A stretch of 64,000 nt of DNA from Dictyophora rubrovolvata (lineage: Eukaryota > Basidiomycota > Agaricomycetes > Phallales > Phallaceae), in the NCBI GenBank assembly GCA_029959195.1, contig CP114122.1, forward strand, positions 496,001 through 560,000, read 5' to 3'. The notes under the pieces were generated by a model. That model made no database searches and was not told the origin of the DNA. It was given only the letters and a program-made list of their open reading frames with translations. The position numbers and the translations under genes were made by a program. Numbering within the stretch: position 1 is the first letter of the stretch; every line of letters begins with the position of its first letter. This document shows positions 46,140-57,246 of the stretch, piece by piece.

Positions 46140-47255
46140 TCCTGAAAAGCCAAAGGAAAGAAGAAGGGATATATATATGTGTATGTGTAAGTGTCGGTGT
46201 ATATATATCGATTGGCAATCAAGACAAATAGGCGTTGGCCGCCGGGTTCGTCGACGACTGGCACTGAGGCGGCCGCGGAGGCCCGAGCAAGTGGAAGAGG
46301 AAGATTCCAAAAGCTGACCGTATTTAATATTAATTGGTAAGAGAGAAGATCGTAAACACTTATCATAGTCCCCTTTTATGACTATTGTCTCCCCATCATT
46401 CGGAGTATAGACGACGTCAAGGTTCGAGCAAAACAGGGCAAAACCGGCGCACGTTGGGAACGCACTGAGATAAGATGGCGTGATTTACCAATGCGTATCA
46501 ATAGTCCCGAAATGAGCGAAGATGTACAATGACAATCAGAATACATTTTGACATGTTTCGCATATGGATTAATGGGTTAATTGATTAAGTTCTGTCTGAC
46601 CGATCGCCCAGTGGCCGGTGAAATTCAGCGAGGACTGAATAGTGTTCGGACTCCCGGACGAGGCACGTTCCTGCCATTGCTGTGCGTCCCTTCCAGCAAA
46701 TTAAAAAGAGAGTTTTTTTTTGGAGAGAAGGCGAATTGCTTTTCCTTCGACATCCCGAGCAGTATCCTTCAAGGTTCCTTGGCTTTATCGGTTAGCACTA
46801 AGTTATACCAAGTAGTTCCTGGCCCTTACCTTGGTACATGCTGCATAAGATATAAATACTTGCGAAAGATAAAAATAACATGAATGAATAGCAGGGATAA
46901 TACCCTGCGTTGCATGTATGTACTGTGGCTGGCATTCCTCAGCGTCGCTGGCATCCAAGTAATTCATTTAGTGGAAGCCCGTTTAAAGCGAGAAAGGGGA
47001 TATTAAGACTCGCGCTAAGAGACTAGGTAGCGGCCCTTCCTTTGGCTGGTCCCTGTCAGCGAGCATCATCGGCGTACGCCACTCGGTAGGGTGGCAAACC
47101 TTGTATAAGATAACATATCGCGGTGTGTATACATGTCAAAGGGGCGAAGACTGTGCGCGTTTGACGGAAAGTGCATGTGCATCGAATAAATATATCTTTT
47201 ATCATGAAAATCATAACGTTTCATCTCCAAACAACAACAACGCAAGAGCTTCCTT
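46140..47255. other. Intergenic between orphans X and Y
   Basis: About 1.1 kb. On the minus strand near 46199-46215 there is TATATATA next to ATTGCCAATC, probably the promoter of X. An open frame at 46581-46883 has no motif. I see no repeat or RNA gene. Confidence 0.4.
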
Positions 47256-48119
47256 TCATGTCACTTTTGAGCCTTTGTTCGGGCCTCCCGAAAAGAATTT
47301 GAAAATGCTTGATAATTGCCATTTCTTGTCGCTCTGTCCACCATCTCCCAGTGCGTCAAGTTCCGAGTGTGCTATGTCGTCCTTGTTGTCTATTAGTGCG
47401 TGGGTTTGCAACTGGATTGACGACGTCGGGTCGTCCAAAGCAGAAGGGGGCCCGCGCAGACTCAAAACTCGACGGAGTTTGGTGAACCCGCCGGCAAATT
47501 TGGATGAATCAGAAAATGGCATTTGGCTTTCTTTTCCATCATCATCATCAAGACAGTCTCTGGAAGCGATTGTACGTTTGCTCCTGTCTTCAGTTGTGTG
47601 GCGCCTTTCAGTAGTAAAATTCTGTCGGTTGTTCCGCATTACGATCTCGGGACCAGGGGAAGTCGAAGTTGAACTGGCTTCTTCAGCAGCTACGTATATC
47701 CCTTTCGTCTTGTTGCGGTCAGGGACAACTTCACCACCACGGGACACCGTCGCTGACGCGCTGGTAGAATTGTTATTGGTGGTGGTACGGGCCGCGCTAG
47801 GGCGATCTTTCGCTTTTCGGGAATCAGCTCGGACAGGCATAACCACATGCGAGAGGCCAGCTCGAGAAAATCTTGGTGTAGCGGTGGCGGTCAACCAATT
47901 CCTTTCCAAGTCATCTGAAGTGTCTGGCATTCTCGTCGGTAAGTGGGTTCCATAAGAATTATCACGGCTGGCACTATTGCTGTCGCTGAGAGATGATTTT
48001 ACTGTTGTGGACGGCGAAGATTTTGTCGTCTCAGTTTTCGTATTTGCGGGAACATTACTGGTAGCGTCGGCACCAGAACTTTGACCATACGAGTGAAGCA
48101 ATGAGTCGATACGTGGCAT
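47256..48119 (-). CDS. Ser-rich orphan Y, paralogue of X
   Basis: Start MPRIDSLLHSYGQSSGADA, single exon, about 287 residues. The shared motif is LERNWLTATATPRFSRAGLS, then HVVMPVRADSRKAKDR, matching X. A basic-acidic middle (TIASRDCLDDDDGKE) and KLRRVLSLRGPPSALDDPTS follow, then the end KKWQLSSIFKFFSGGPNKGS, again like X (G-[KX]-KW-[KQ]-L). The likeness in two separate places with diverged spacers suggests an old duplication. Function unknown. Confidence 0.6.
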   Translation of the reverse strand: MPRIDSLLHSYGQSSGADATSNVPANTKTETTKSSPSTTVKSSLSDSNSASRDNSYGTHLPTRMPDTSDDLERNWLTATATPRFSRAGLSHVVMPVRADSRKAKDRPSAARTTTNNNSTSASATVSRGGEVVPDRNKTKGIYVAAEEASSTSTSPGPEIVMRNNRQNFTTERRHTTEDRSKRTIASRDCLDDDDGKESQMPFSDSSKFAGGFTKLRRVLSLRGPPSALDDPTSSIQLQTHALIDNKDDIAHSELDALGDGGQSDKKWQLSSIFKFFSGGPNKGSKVT

Positions 48120-48555
48120 CAAGAGACGGGAGGAAACTTATATGAAAAACGTGTAATAAAAAAAGCAATGAACTTGAAGGTGAAGAGCAGCAAAAGTACG
48201 CCAACTCCGGAGAATAGACTAATTGGATGGGCGTCGTGCACTTGTAAGGTGTGTTTTAGCCGGCCTGTTTACCATTCGCAGTCTGGTGGCTATGTGACCT
48301 TACCAGACATTAGTATATGTAGTAAGAACGATTATGTACTGCCAGGATAGCCTGATGCGGATTAGTGGCAGCAGCCACGTTTTGCAATTTTTCCATGTGT
48401 AATTAAAATGATGCATTGAGGCGTGCTAATAACTAAAAAGACCCAGCTTCTCAGGAGTATTGAATAATAAGGAATGCCATCGAATTCATCGCCATGACGC
48501 AACCATTAGTGGCCATTATATGTATGTGTTAAGTAGTTGACGACAACTGAAGTAT
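48120..48555. other. Intergenic upstream of orphan Y, downstream of RRP9
   Basis: About 435 bp, no gene seen. Confidence 0.35.
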
Positions 48556-50679
48556 TTAGTGGTCATCTTTTCTTATAGCAAATATCATGCCGCAGTTCAC
48601 AGCGCCATCACCTTTTAGTTTTATCCATCGTCCAATCCTGGGTTCCTGGCCAAGAGCAGCCGTGATTAAAATCCCACCGTCTTTTCGCGCCGTGATGGTG
48701 TGCCTGTCCTCGAGGAGATTCTCATTCTCATTCCCGTTCCCGTTATCGTTCGTTATCGTCTGCTTTGACCATAATTGGTCCAAGGCCCAATCTTTAGGCA
48801 TTTGTGTAACTCGCAGAGAGTTCACAACGCCATGAGCTTCTAATGTTCCTAACAGCATGAAGGACCGTACAGAAGAATGGACTTTCCATAACCGAATATG
48901 CCCGTCCCAGGAACCTTCTCAGCACGGTGCACATTAAGCTATTTTGCGTACGATTCAAAAGATTGAAGTCTCACAAACCTGAGGCAAAAACATCACCATA
49001 CCGCAAGCATCCTATGCTGGTAATCCACCGAGGCCGATGCAATGTTCCTTCAGTTGAAGACTCGATCTTCTCTAATCCATGAGCGACTGAAAATGAAAAA
49101 ACGGGCTTTTTCTTCGTCGTAGACCATAATGATATGGTCCTAAATTAATAATTATAAGCAGGGAAAACGCAAGCTGACCGACCCTAAACAACTTACCCAC
49201 TGTCACCTCCACTCACAAAGGTGTTTTCGTCAATCATACCCACACAATCTATACTACCTTCAATCCACGTGTCACTATTTTTCCGTTTTTTATCCAAATC
49301 TTCTTCATCCGGCAATTCGAGACCCGTCTCTAATAAATCTCTCATTTTGGATTTTGCCGTCCCGCCTCCTCGAAAAACAAGTTGAGTCTCTTCAGCAATT
49401 TTCCAAAATCGAACGGTCCGATCCCGTCCAGCAACGGTTACGGCTGTATCCCCTTTAAGACCGTCTACGTCTGTTATTCCCTCTTGGTGTCCAAATAAAG
49501 TTTCTACATAACCCATTACTGCAGGTGACAGATCGAAAATTTTCACCGTACGATCAAAGGATGAGCTGTATAATATGTTTGTGGATTTTCGAAATGATAA
49601 TCCCTTGTAAAATAAGATAAATAATATTTCGTGTCATGTAATGCTGCAACGAAAATCAAGGCATACCGAAACGGTGTCTTTATGTCCGGTAAACCCTCTC
49701 AGCCACGTCAACCGTAGTCCCTCATTTATATTATCTTCAATATTCCAAACACAAACCCGCCTGTCTTTCCCACCGCTAACGAGATATTTTCCATCACCAC
49801 TGATGGCCAACGCGAGAATCTCATCCACATGCCCTTGGATATCATGGTCGGAAGCTTTTGCTTTGCCTTTTCCCTTGCCTTCATTGCGTAACTTGGGTAA
49901 ACGACAGACAACTTTTTTAGACGATATATCATAGCAGGATATAGTCCCGTCTTTTCCAGAGGTATAAAGGAAGTTTGAGTTGTCGGACAAGACAGCTGCA
50001 GTGACTGCGAGTCGATGTGGTTTTACTCGGAGATGCGAGGGTCCCCCACGAGCCAAATTTAACTATGATGATGATGATGATGACCAATATTGGTGAAAAG
50101 TAGACACAATGGCTAAAAAGAGACACGAACTTACAGAGTTAGCAATATGAATGTGCAATTTTCCGGCATGCTCCAGCTGAACAGAGTTTAGAGAACGGAA
50201 GGGAAGTAATCCTATAACTTTTGACTTACAACGTCTTCTTTCAGTCGTGACGAAATAATCTCTCTATCTATTTCCGCGGCATCATATTCTCCTTCCGCTA
50301 TAATAATAACACCAGTTAAATCAAAGATGAGACGGTTTAGCCAAGATACGTTTTTTTTTTTTGACGAACCAAGAGCTATGTCCTCTTTGACAGTATCCAA
50401 ATAAACTTTGGCCAGTCTCAATCGTTTTTCAGCAGGTGTTTCATTAGCATATTCCTCCTTGTCACTTTCATTAGGATCTACGTCTGAAGCCCTTAAATCC
50501 AAGTCGGCGACGTCGCTTTGACTTCCACCCGAGAGCTCTTCATCATTTCTGCGCTTTGGTTCCCTTTGTTGGGGACCTTTGGTTTTCGTCAGTTTATTGA
50601 CGGTGTATTTTCCAGAGCTACGAGCATTTCCTTGAGGTCGTTTCCGCTTTTTCGAGTTTGCAAAAAAAGCGTCAGGCAT
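48556..50679 (-). CDS. RRP9: U3 snoRNP protein RRP9 (U3-55K), WD40
   Basis: A U3 snoRNP protein needed for early 18S rRNA processing in the nucleolus. Start MPDAFFANSKKRKRPQGNAR, a charged N-terminus with ETPAEKRLRLAKVYLDTVKE, the family hallmark. WD40 repeats follow: RLAVTAAVLSDNSNFLYTSG, GHVDEILALAISGDGKYLVS, FTGHKDTVSGLSFRK, LFGHQEGITDVDGLKG, MIDENTFVSGGDSG and FASGSWDGHIRLWKV. It ends CGMIFAIRKDDH. About seven introns; that near 50105-50160 joins RLKEDVLEHAGKLH to HIANSVNLARG. The gene looks complete. A Gly/Asn/Glu run (NGNGNENEN) near the end is low in complexity. Confidence 0.92.
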
Positions 50680-51147
50680 ATAAAAAAAAAGGTGAAATCG
50701 GGGAGAAAGCGCCCAGAGTTATCTAATACTATTGCTATAAGCGCTACTAGTATAGCTAGTAGCTCTGTGCCAATCATGTTCAGCATACGTTATGTACAAT
50801 GTCGGATCAGGTAGTTAATCGCGGTTTCATAATCGCTGATGTTTTAGCTGGAAAAACTATGGGAAAACATTACTCTAATACGTATGTAATCCCGCCAAAT
50901 GTTCCCTACTTCATAGCTGCATTAGGAATCCCTTGGCCACGGTAAAAGCAGAGGAATGGTTTTGGCGAGGGTGTATTTTAGAGAAATGAGATCGAGTCTC
51001 AGATGGTCGCGAGAACGATGTTGTCCGGCGTTTTTGAACATGACGAACGGTAAGGATATTTAGGACGTGACGTGACGTCACGAAGGCGCAGAAACCCCTC
51101 ATCCTAGGCTCATATAATCCAGCAAACGGGCTTGCGTTCAGACCTTA
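50680..51147. promoter_or_regulatory. Divergent upstream region of RRP9 and the copper-fist gene
   Basis: About 470 bp, with a TGACGTCA palindrome at 51073-51080, 68 bp before the copper-fist ATG. No gene seen. Confidence 0.5.
51073..51080. promoter_or_regulatory. CRE-type palindrome before the copper-fist gene
   Basis: TGACGTCA inside acgtgacgtgacgtcacg, a direct-plus-palindrome arrangement fitting a bZIP dimer site. Confidence 0.45.
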
Positions 51148-52774
51148 ATGGTCCTCCTTAACGGTCTTAAATACGCTTGGTATGTCTTTCTGTTATGAAA
51201 AGTCAACTATTTCCATAAATAAAATAATAAAAAACACGAACAGCGAAACCTGTATCAAGGGACATCGCTCTTCTGCCTGCTCCCATACCGATCGTACTCT
51301 TTTCGAAATCAAGAAGAAAGGACGTCCTATTACACAGTGCGAGCATTGTCGACATCTCAGAAAGACGAGGCAGGTGCACGTGAAATGTCTCTGCGGAACT
51401 CGCCCCAATGGCGAGAAGAGCAATGGCACCCGGGGTAAGATCTCCGAAAACAGTCTAGTATATAAACTTTTTTTATTCATTTGCTTCTTTGAACAGCGAA
51501 ACTTAAACTTCCTACTGCTGCCACGATTCGATTAGATCCAGACGATCCTACCCACGCCACCATTACCGCAGGACCTGGTCTACTCCCACCCAAGACCAAA
51601 GTGGTTAAGCCGAAATCCAAATTGAAGGAATGCTGCAAAAGTATGTCGTTTGTTGGCTTCAATGGTTGATCCGCTTTAAATTTTTGATTCTCATATTCAC
51701 TTTTTTTTTTCTGACGTAGCCGCTGAGACCACCAAGTCGTGCAACACTCGTCCATCCTCGCCATCCCTCCCATCGGCCCCTGTCACACCCCCACCTCCGT
51801 CTGCCGCACCTACGTCATCCTGCTGCAGTTCAAAGGCAAAGTCTCACCCGTCTGATAATCATTCTTCCAAATCTGCTACCACCGGTGCTACTGCCGCGAC
51901 GGCGGCCAGTTCTACCAGCAACGACGACAATTACACTGCTTCGCTATTGGACGACCTCTCCCGCTCAGCGGCAAGGAGCGCGAACACTGCCGCCGCTCCC
52001 GCGATTGACCCGTATCATCATCATGTTCAACCGTTTTACAATCCCAGTTTGAGCGCAAACTCCTTTGCTTGGCAATCCGGTGTGAACTTGGGATCGTGCA
52101 GCTGTGGAATTACCTGTGCCTGTCCAGGTGAGTAGTACCTCTATATATATATATATAATTCCTTATTTAATTAATTTATTGTTTTTTTTTGGAAAGGATG
52201 TTACGAACATTCACTCAGCACATCTATGATCCTGTTTTCCGGCGAGAATTGTCCTTACTCGTGCACTACGTGTACGGCATGTAACGGTTTCGGTGTCACT
52301 TCTCACATGCCCAACGCCTTTATTCTGCCAAGTCACCCCACCGATCATTGGAGGCAACCATCGTCGAGCGCCATCGTGTCAGCGGCTCCTTTTATTCCAC
52401 CACACGCATCTAGCTCTTCTGCTCCAGAACCAGAAAAGTCCACCACAACCTCAGTTTCTCGCTGCTGCGGCGGTCCTTGTAGATGCATCGTCTGTAATTG
52501 CGATAAAGCCAAGGATGGCGAAGAGATTCCCGAAAGGATTGGCTTCGCCGTTAGTGGCGAGAGAGGGGGATGCTGTACTGATACTAATCCAAGAATTCGA
52601 TATCGCCCCCCGGACGATGATCATGAAGCTGATTCGTCCGCGTCGTCGGAAACATCTCGTGACAGCTCTTCAAGGGATGATTATCGACCTGCTACTACAT
52701 TCTCCATGCAGGGTAATCCGGCGACAGCTCAGATTCAAATGCATTCCATCGACGTCCCGAAATTGGTCGCATGA
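51148..52774 (+). CDS. Copper-fist transcription factor (Ace1/Cuf1/Mac1 family)
   Basis: A copper-responsive DNA-binding regulator. The short first exon MVLLNGLKYAC splices to ETCIKGHRSSACSHTDRTLF, then KKKGRPITQCEHCRHLRKTR and CLCG. Zinc ligands (Cys11, Cys14, Cys23, His25) and the (K/R)GRP minor-groove motif are present. After a Ser/Pro/Ala-rich linker come two Cys clusters: GSCSCGITCACPGCYEH with NCPYSCTTCTACNGFG, and CCGGPCRCIVCNC. These resemble the copper-sensing Cys repeats of Mac1/Cuf1. The basic N-terminal part and introns (51180-51245, 51436-51496, 51642-51718, 52130-52196) hold together in frame. Whether it activates copper uptake or detoxification cannot be read from sequence. Confidence 0.88.
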
Positions 52775-53148
52775 GATTCCGCATTTTCATTTTATATATC
52801 AATTATATATGACTGGTCTCACAAGGGAAGAATACAATACACTTTACACATATATATTATATATAGAGACCCCCCCCCCCCCAATGTATCCATAGATAGA
52901 ATTTCTTTATTTTATTCGACGCGTCTAGGGCTTTTTTTTCGTTTTCCGCGTGTAACAATTGAATATATATTAAACATATCCTAAAATAAGCTATATGCGG
53001 TATATTTCTATGGTTTGGGGCTTCGAAGCAAAACAGAAAACCGAATTGAAATCCAGGATTGGAAAAAAAAAACAAACAAACAGCAAAACGACAGCAGCAA
53101 CATGTTCAAAAGAAAACAGCTCTAAATAAAAAAAAAAAAAATTTTTTT
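52775..53148. other. Converging 3' regions of copper-fist and ALT1 genes
   Basis: About 375 bp with TA-rich runs, a C13 tract (52870-52882) and A/T homopolymers near 53128-53150. No gene. Confidence 0.45.
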
Positions 53149-54774
53149 TTAATCGGCATATTTGGCCATGAAATTCTTATGGAACTTTTCTAGTTTGCCG
53201 ACGTATTCATCAACGCCTTCACAAAGACAGGTGAGGCGGTAGTGAAGCTCCCCTTCCTTCTGACCGAACCCTGAACCCGAGACGGTACAAATACCTGTTT
53301 CATCCAACATTGCGAGAGAATAAAAGGTATCAGGTTCTTTGCCTACGGCACGCGCAGCCTCGTATGCCTTACGAGGGAGTCGAATACGAGGGAACAAGTA
53401 AAGTGCACCAGGAGAATCGACGCATGTGACGCCTTCCAATTGGTTCAAACGTTCAGCCATGACACGGGTCCGGTCAGAGAGTGCTTTATGGATAGCGCTC
53501 GTCTCCTCCTTCCAGAGTTGGTATGATGCATCGCCAGGCTTGGGTGGACGGACAAGACAATCGACGCCAATTTGACCGGCGAGAGGAGGACAAAGCGTGA
53601 CGCTGCGCATCTTGTAAATCAACGCATTGATTTCGGGTGATAAATTGGTCGTCTCGAAATAACCACCGCGACGGCCGCACTCTCCTGTAACGCCTTTGGA
53701 AATTGAATGGAACGAGACAAGAGGAACAGTTGATTGACGTTGCGAGACGATTTTCTTGAAGGAAAAGAAAGTTTCTGTGTCGCGTCTGTGTAGATTATCT
53801 TGATATACTTCGTCCGCTAAAAGGACGAGAGAATGCTTCTCAGCTACTTGTACTAGGCGATGAATAGCTTCCTCTTTGAGGAGTGAACCGGTTGGATTGC
53901 CGGGGTTGATGACGACGAGACCTTTTGGTTTTATTCCGCCAGAAACGGCCTTCTGAACGGCTTGTTCAACGAGATCAGGATTGGTTAACCATCCAGCAGA
54001 CTCGTCCAGGTAATAAGGGACTGGGACACCTGAGTATTGAGCAAGGGTTGCGGTATAAAGAGGATATTGGGGTATAGGGATCAATATACCGTCCTTTGGA
54101 CCGGTGATGAGCATGTTGATTAAGAGTGATACACCTTCTGAAGCACCGGTGGTAAGGAAGATGTTGTTAGGATCAGAGGGGTATCCATCGCGAGCTAATG
54201 ATTTATTAGCAACAGGACAGCATCAGAAGGGACTATTGATCACCCTGTATGAAACTTGCTACGCTCTTGCGGATAAGTGGGATGCCTTGACTATGAGAAT
54301 AAGCACCGACTGAGCCAATTTCGGATACCAATTCTTTGGCACGAGTCAAAGCGTCCGGAGGGAATAAGGCCTTGCCCGACTCGATCAGTTGTGGGTATTC
54401 GGTCAAGGCAGCGATCTGTTTTGGTTGTAAAAAGTGTGAGCGGTGAGAGAAATAATTTTTAAAAAAAAATTAAAAAAAAAAATACTAACCTGACGACTAA
54501 AGGTGATCGGTTTTTGATCTAAACCTTTGGCTTGAGGATTTCCAATGTTGGCGGTGATGATTCGATCGAAAGGCAGGCCATGATTAGGTTGATTGAGACG
54601 TTCTCTGTACTCCTCAGCCTTGAGAGCGAGTTCGCCACGAACTGCATATTCCACGTTGAGCAGTGCAGGATTCAAATCTGACAGAGAAAGTGGAGACATG
54701 GTGTGAGCTGAGGGGGCTGTGCTGAGTGAACGCGATCTGAAACTTTGAAACCAACGTCGCAAATTCGCCGCCAT
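53149..54774 (-). CDS. ALT1: Alanine aminotransferase, possibly mitochondrial
   Basis: Converts alanine and 2-oxoglutarate to pyruvate and glutamate, with pyridoxal phosphate. The start MAANLRRWFQSFRSRSLSTA looks like a mitochondrial presequence; an internal Met (TMSPLSLSDLNPAL) could give a cytosolic form. Family blocks: RIITANIGNPQAKGLDQKPI, FLTTGASEGVSLLINMLI, PIPQYPLYTATLAQYSGVPV, VVINPGNPTGSLLKEEAIHR, LLADEVYQDN, and the PLP lysine in SFHSISKGVTGECGRRGGYF. It ends KFHKNFMAKYAD. An intron near 54410-54485 and another near 54200-54270 are needed. The gene looks complete. Confidence 0.93.
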
Positions 54775-56422
54775 AACGGCAGCCCGTCCACTAGTACTAT
54801 AATGTGACTTCGAACGGACAGCTGACTCGATTTAGCGCTGTGAATTTATACTTTACAATTGTTTACCCTAAACCAAGCGTCGATTGAAACCCTGGAACCC
54901 ATTCTCAGCTTTTTTGAAATTCACCTGCAAGTGCCTTTTTTTTTTTTCAGAACAGTGCCAGGTAGAAAGAAGCATCGTGATTTAACCCAAGCGATATTAT
55001 GTATATTTGAGACGAAGGGCACAAGACGAGAGATACTTGTGAACACGCGGCGAAGTGTACGAAGATACCGCTGCCAGTGGGTACTGGGGGCGCTGCGGAC
55101 TCGAAGGCTCTGCCATAAAACCTGCACTGGCTATGGATATATTCCTTTTCGAGTGATTGACCATTTCAGATGATTCTAGTGCTTGCACACGAATGCTGAT
55201 GATATTTGGACCATTCACACTGGCTAAAATCGTGGACTGGTGTTGTGCAACAAGGCGAGGTGAGATAGTGCCAGCAGAGCAATGTATTTCATTTCACCAG
55301 AAATTAATCGTAAATCAATACTGGCTGAAACATCGACAAAGTCTTCCAGGAAGCCACTGCTTCTAAATTTGTTACACAACTTGGTTCTGGCTACTGGTGA
55401 ATCAATCACCTTGAGAGCTTGAAGTGCTGACCGGTCAGACCACCCAAAATTATTATCAATCCGCCGCCCTCCAAATTGTTCACTCAAGGTATCATGTCCG
55501 AGTCCTCAGGCCTCAGGCCTCAGTACTTCAAGATCGCCTCTTAAACCTGCTATAATTGGCGGTGGTCCTTCAAGCTTCAAGTTTCAAGTTCAGGCTTTTA
55601 CCACCCTCCCCCCGTTCTCTACTTGACCTCCTCACTCAAACAAGCTGCATCTCCTGTACGATTTACATATACGAACGCCTCAAAACTCCGAGTCATGGGG
55701 CTAGTGAGAAGATCATCCAGACGACCTCAGAGTTCGCTATTTTGGAAACGTATGTACATCTCGGAGGAAACAACCATTCAACCCATGAAGATAATCCCGT
55801 CCCGTCTGGAGCCTTGTTTCATCACAACGTTCCATTGTCAAACCTTTTTTTTTAACACGCATCTTGCTTCTGCAACAGGGCGCACCGGAGGAAATTGGAC
55901 GTGTTGAACGGCTTCTTCCTACACCACCCGCGAGCAAGCCTGCAACCGGACTAGACTCTACTTGTGATGTACTAAGGTATCCGAGACGGTGCTACTCAGT
56001 CGTAGAACATTTTACTTAACATCTGCAAATACAAATAATTGACCCACCGCTTAATCTCTTAGAACCGTACGAATTGTTTTGGTTTTCTGACAAGATTCCG
56101 TTCTCACAAAAAGTCAAACAGATCATGAGCCCATTCCAAACAAAATATATATGAGATGATACAAATTACGAGAGGTGAGAGATAGACCACATAGGGATAC
56201 ATGAGAGAAGATACGAGACACGAGAGAGATATACATAGGGAGATGAAAGAGGGGTATATGAGACGAAAAGAGATGAGATGAAAAGAGATACATCACGAAA
56301 AAAGAATACATCCAATAAGAGAGTCCGAGAAGAAATTGAGTCCGTGAGATAAAAATAGAAAATAAAGATAAGAAAAAACCACCACCACCCATCCTCCGGG
56401 CACCGTCTCCGAGGTCTTCTTC
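54775..56422. other. Gene-poor stretch, no gene recognised
   Basis: About 1.65 kb. The first 150 bp should hold the ALT1 promoter. Open frames at 54859-55173 and 55224-55487 carry no motif. From about 56150 to 56370 the plus strand is a purine-rich simple sequence (gagat, gagaa units). Confidence 0.45.
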
Positions 56423-56507
56423 CGTACACCGAGCTTCATCGTACACCGAACTTCATCGTACACCGAACTTCATCGTACACCGAGCTTCATCGTACACCGA
56501 GCTTCAT
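56423..56507. repeat. 17-bp tandem repeat, five copies
   Basis: Five units of cgtacaccgaRcttcat, differing only at one A/G position. Confidence 0.9.
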
Positions 56508-56632
56508 CATCCATACCCGAACCTTTGCCACAGCAGAACACAGCCGACTCAGAAATGGTCTTCAGCCCGAGACAATGGGACAAGGCATGTACGCGGAAGA
56601 AAACACGTTCCAAGTGTTCAAGGTTTCCATAC

Positions 56633-56813
56633 GAAGCCGTGTCAGATGCTCAAAGGGGCCAACAATGAGACAAACCCGAAACGAAACGAATGAGAGCCTG
56701 ACCACCTGAACGCGTGACGCACACCAAGAATCCAAGATCCCCAAGCGAAGCCGTGTCGGATTGCTCGTAGGGCCCTACAATGAGACAAACCCGAAACGAA
56801 ACGAATGGAAACC
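56633..56813. repeat. Pair of direct repeats, 115 bp apart
   Basis: Two copies (56633-56698 and 56747-56813) share gaagccgtgtc and a perfect atgagacaaacccgaaacg and aaacgaatg block. Spacing 114-115 bp suggests a local tandem duplication of a repeat unit. Confidence 0.75.
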
Positions 56814-56888
56814 TTGGCACCCAGGTGTCGCGTGGCTGAGTGGCTCGGAGCACTGTGCGGAACCGCGGCAAGATACTCATCAGCTAAC

Positions 56889-56991
56889 ACTTCACAAAAT
56901 AGCATCCAGAGACGAATACGGTATGAATGCCTTCGCTCCGGAACGAAGGTATCCATACCGTGTTCGTCTCGGGATGCTCTTGTGAAACCCC
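56889..56991. repeat. Large imperfect palindrome (about 50-bp arms)
   Basis: Left arm from cacttcacaaaatagcatcc through acggtatgaatgccttcg; right arm from cgaaggtatccataccgt through gggatgctcttgtgaaa. The arms pair nearly throughout around the centre ctccggaa (about 56936-56943). Because of this, both strands encode almost the same peptide (about PSLRNEGIHTVFVSGC). Confidence 0.8.
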
Positions 56992-57246
56992 AGCATCCGA
57001 GCAACTCGAAACGGGACGATGTGCAAACGCGCCAACACAACCTTTTCCGACGCGCAACCCCGATGACTCCAAAGCCTGGATACCTAAGAAGAACCATTCT
57101 TCGCCAGCCTTCCTACCCTACCCTACCCTACTCATCCTTCCGACGCTCCCTGTAACCCTTGATGATAGTTCTTCAAACGCGTGTGTCGTTAAACGACTCG
57201 CTTTCTTGACGTTAAGGTCTGAAACGGGCACCGTTGAGTAACCGCA

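Noticed and set aside
56150-56370. Open frames of hydrophobic text on the minus strand
   Set aside because: They arise from purine-rich simple sequence read in reverse.
57115-57135. CCTAC repeats as possible telomere relic
   Set aside because: The unit is CCTAC, not CCCTAA, and only four units are present.
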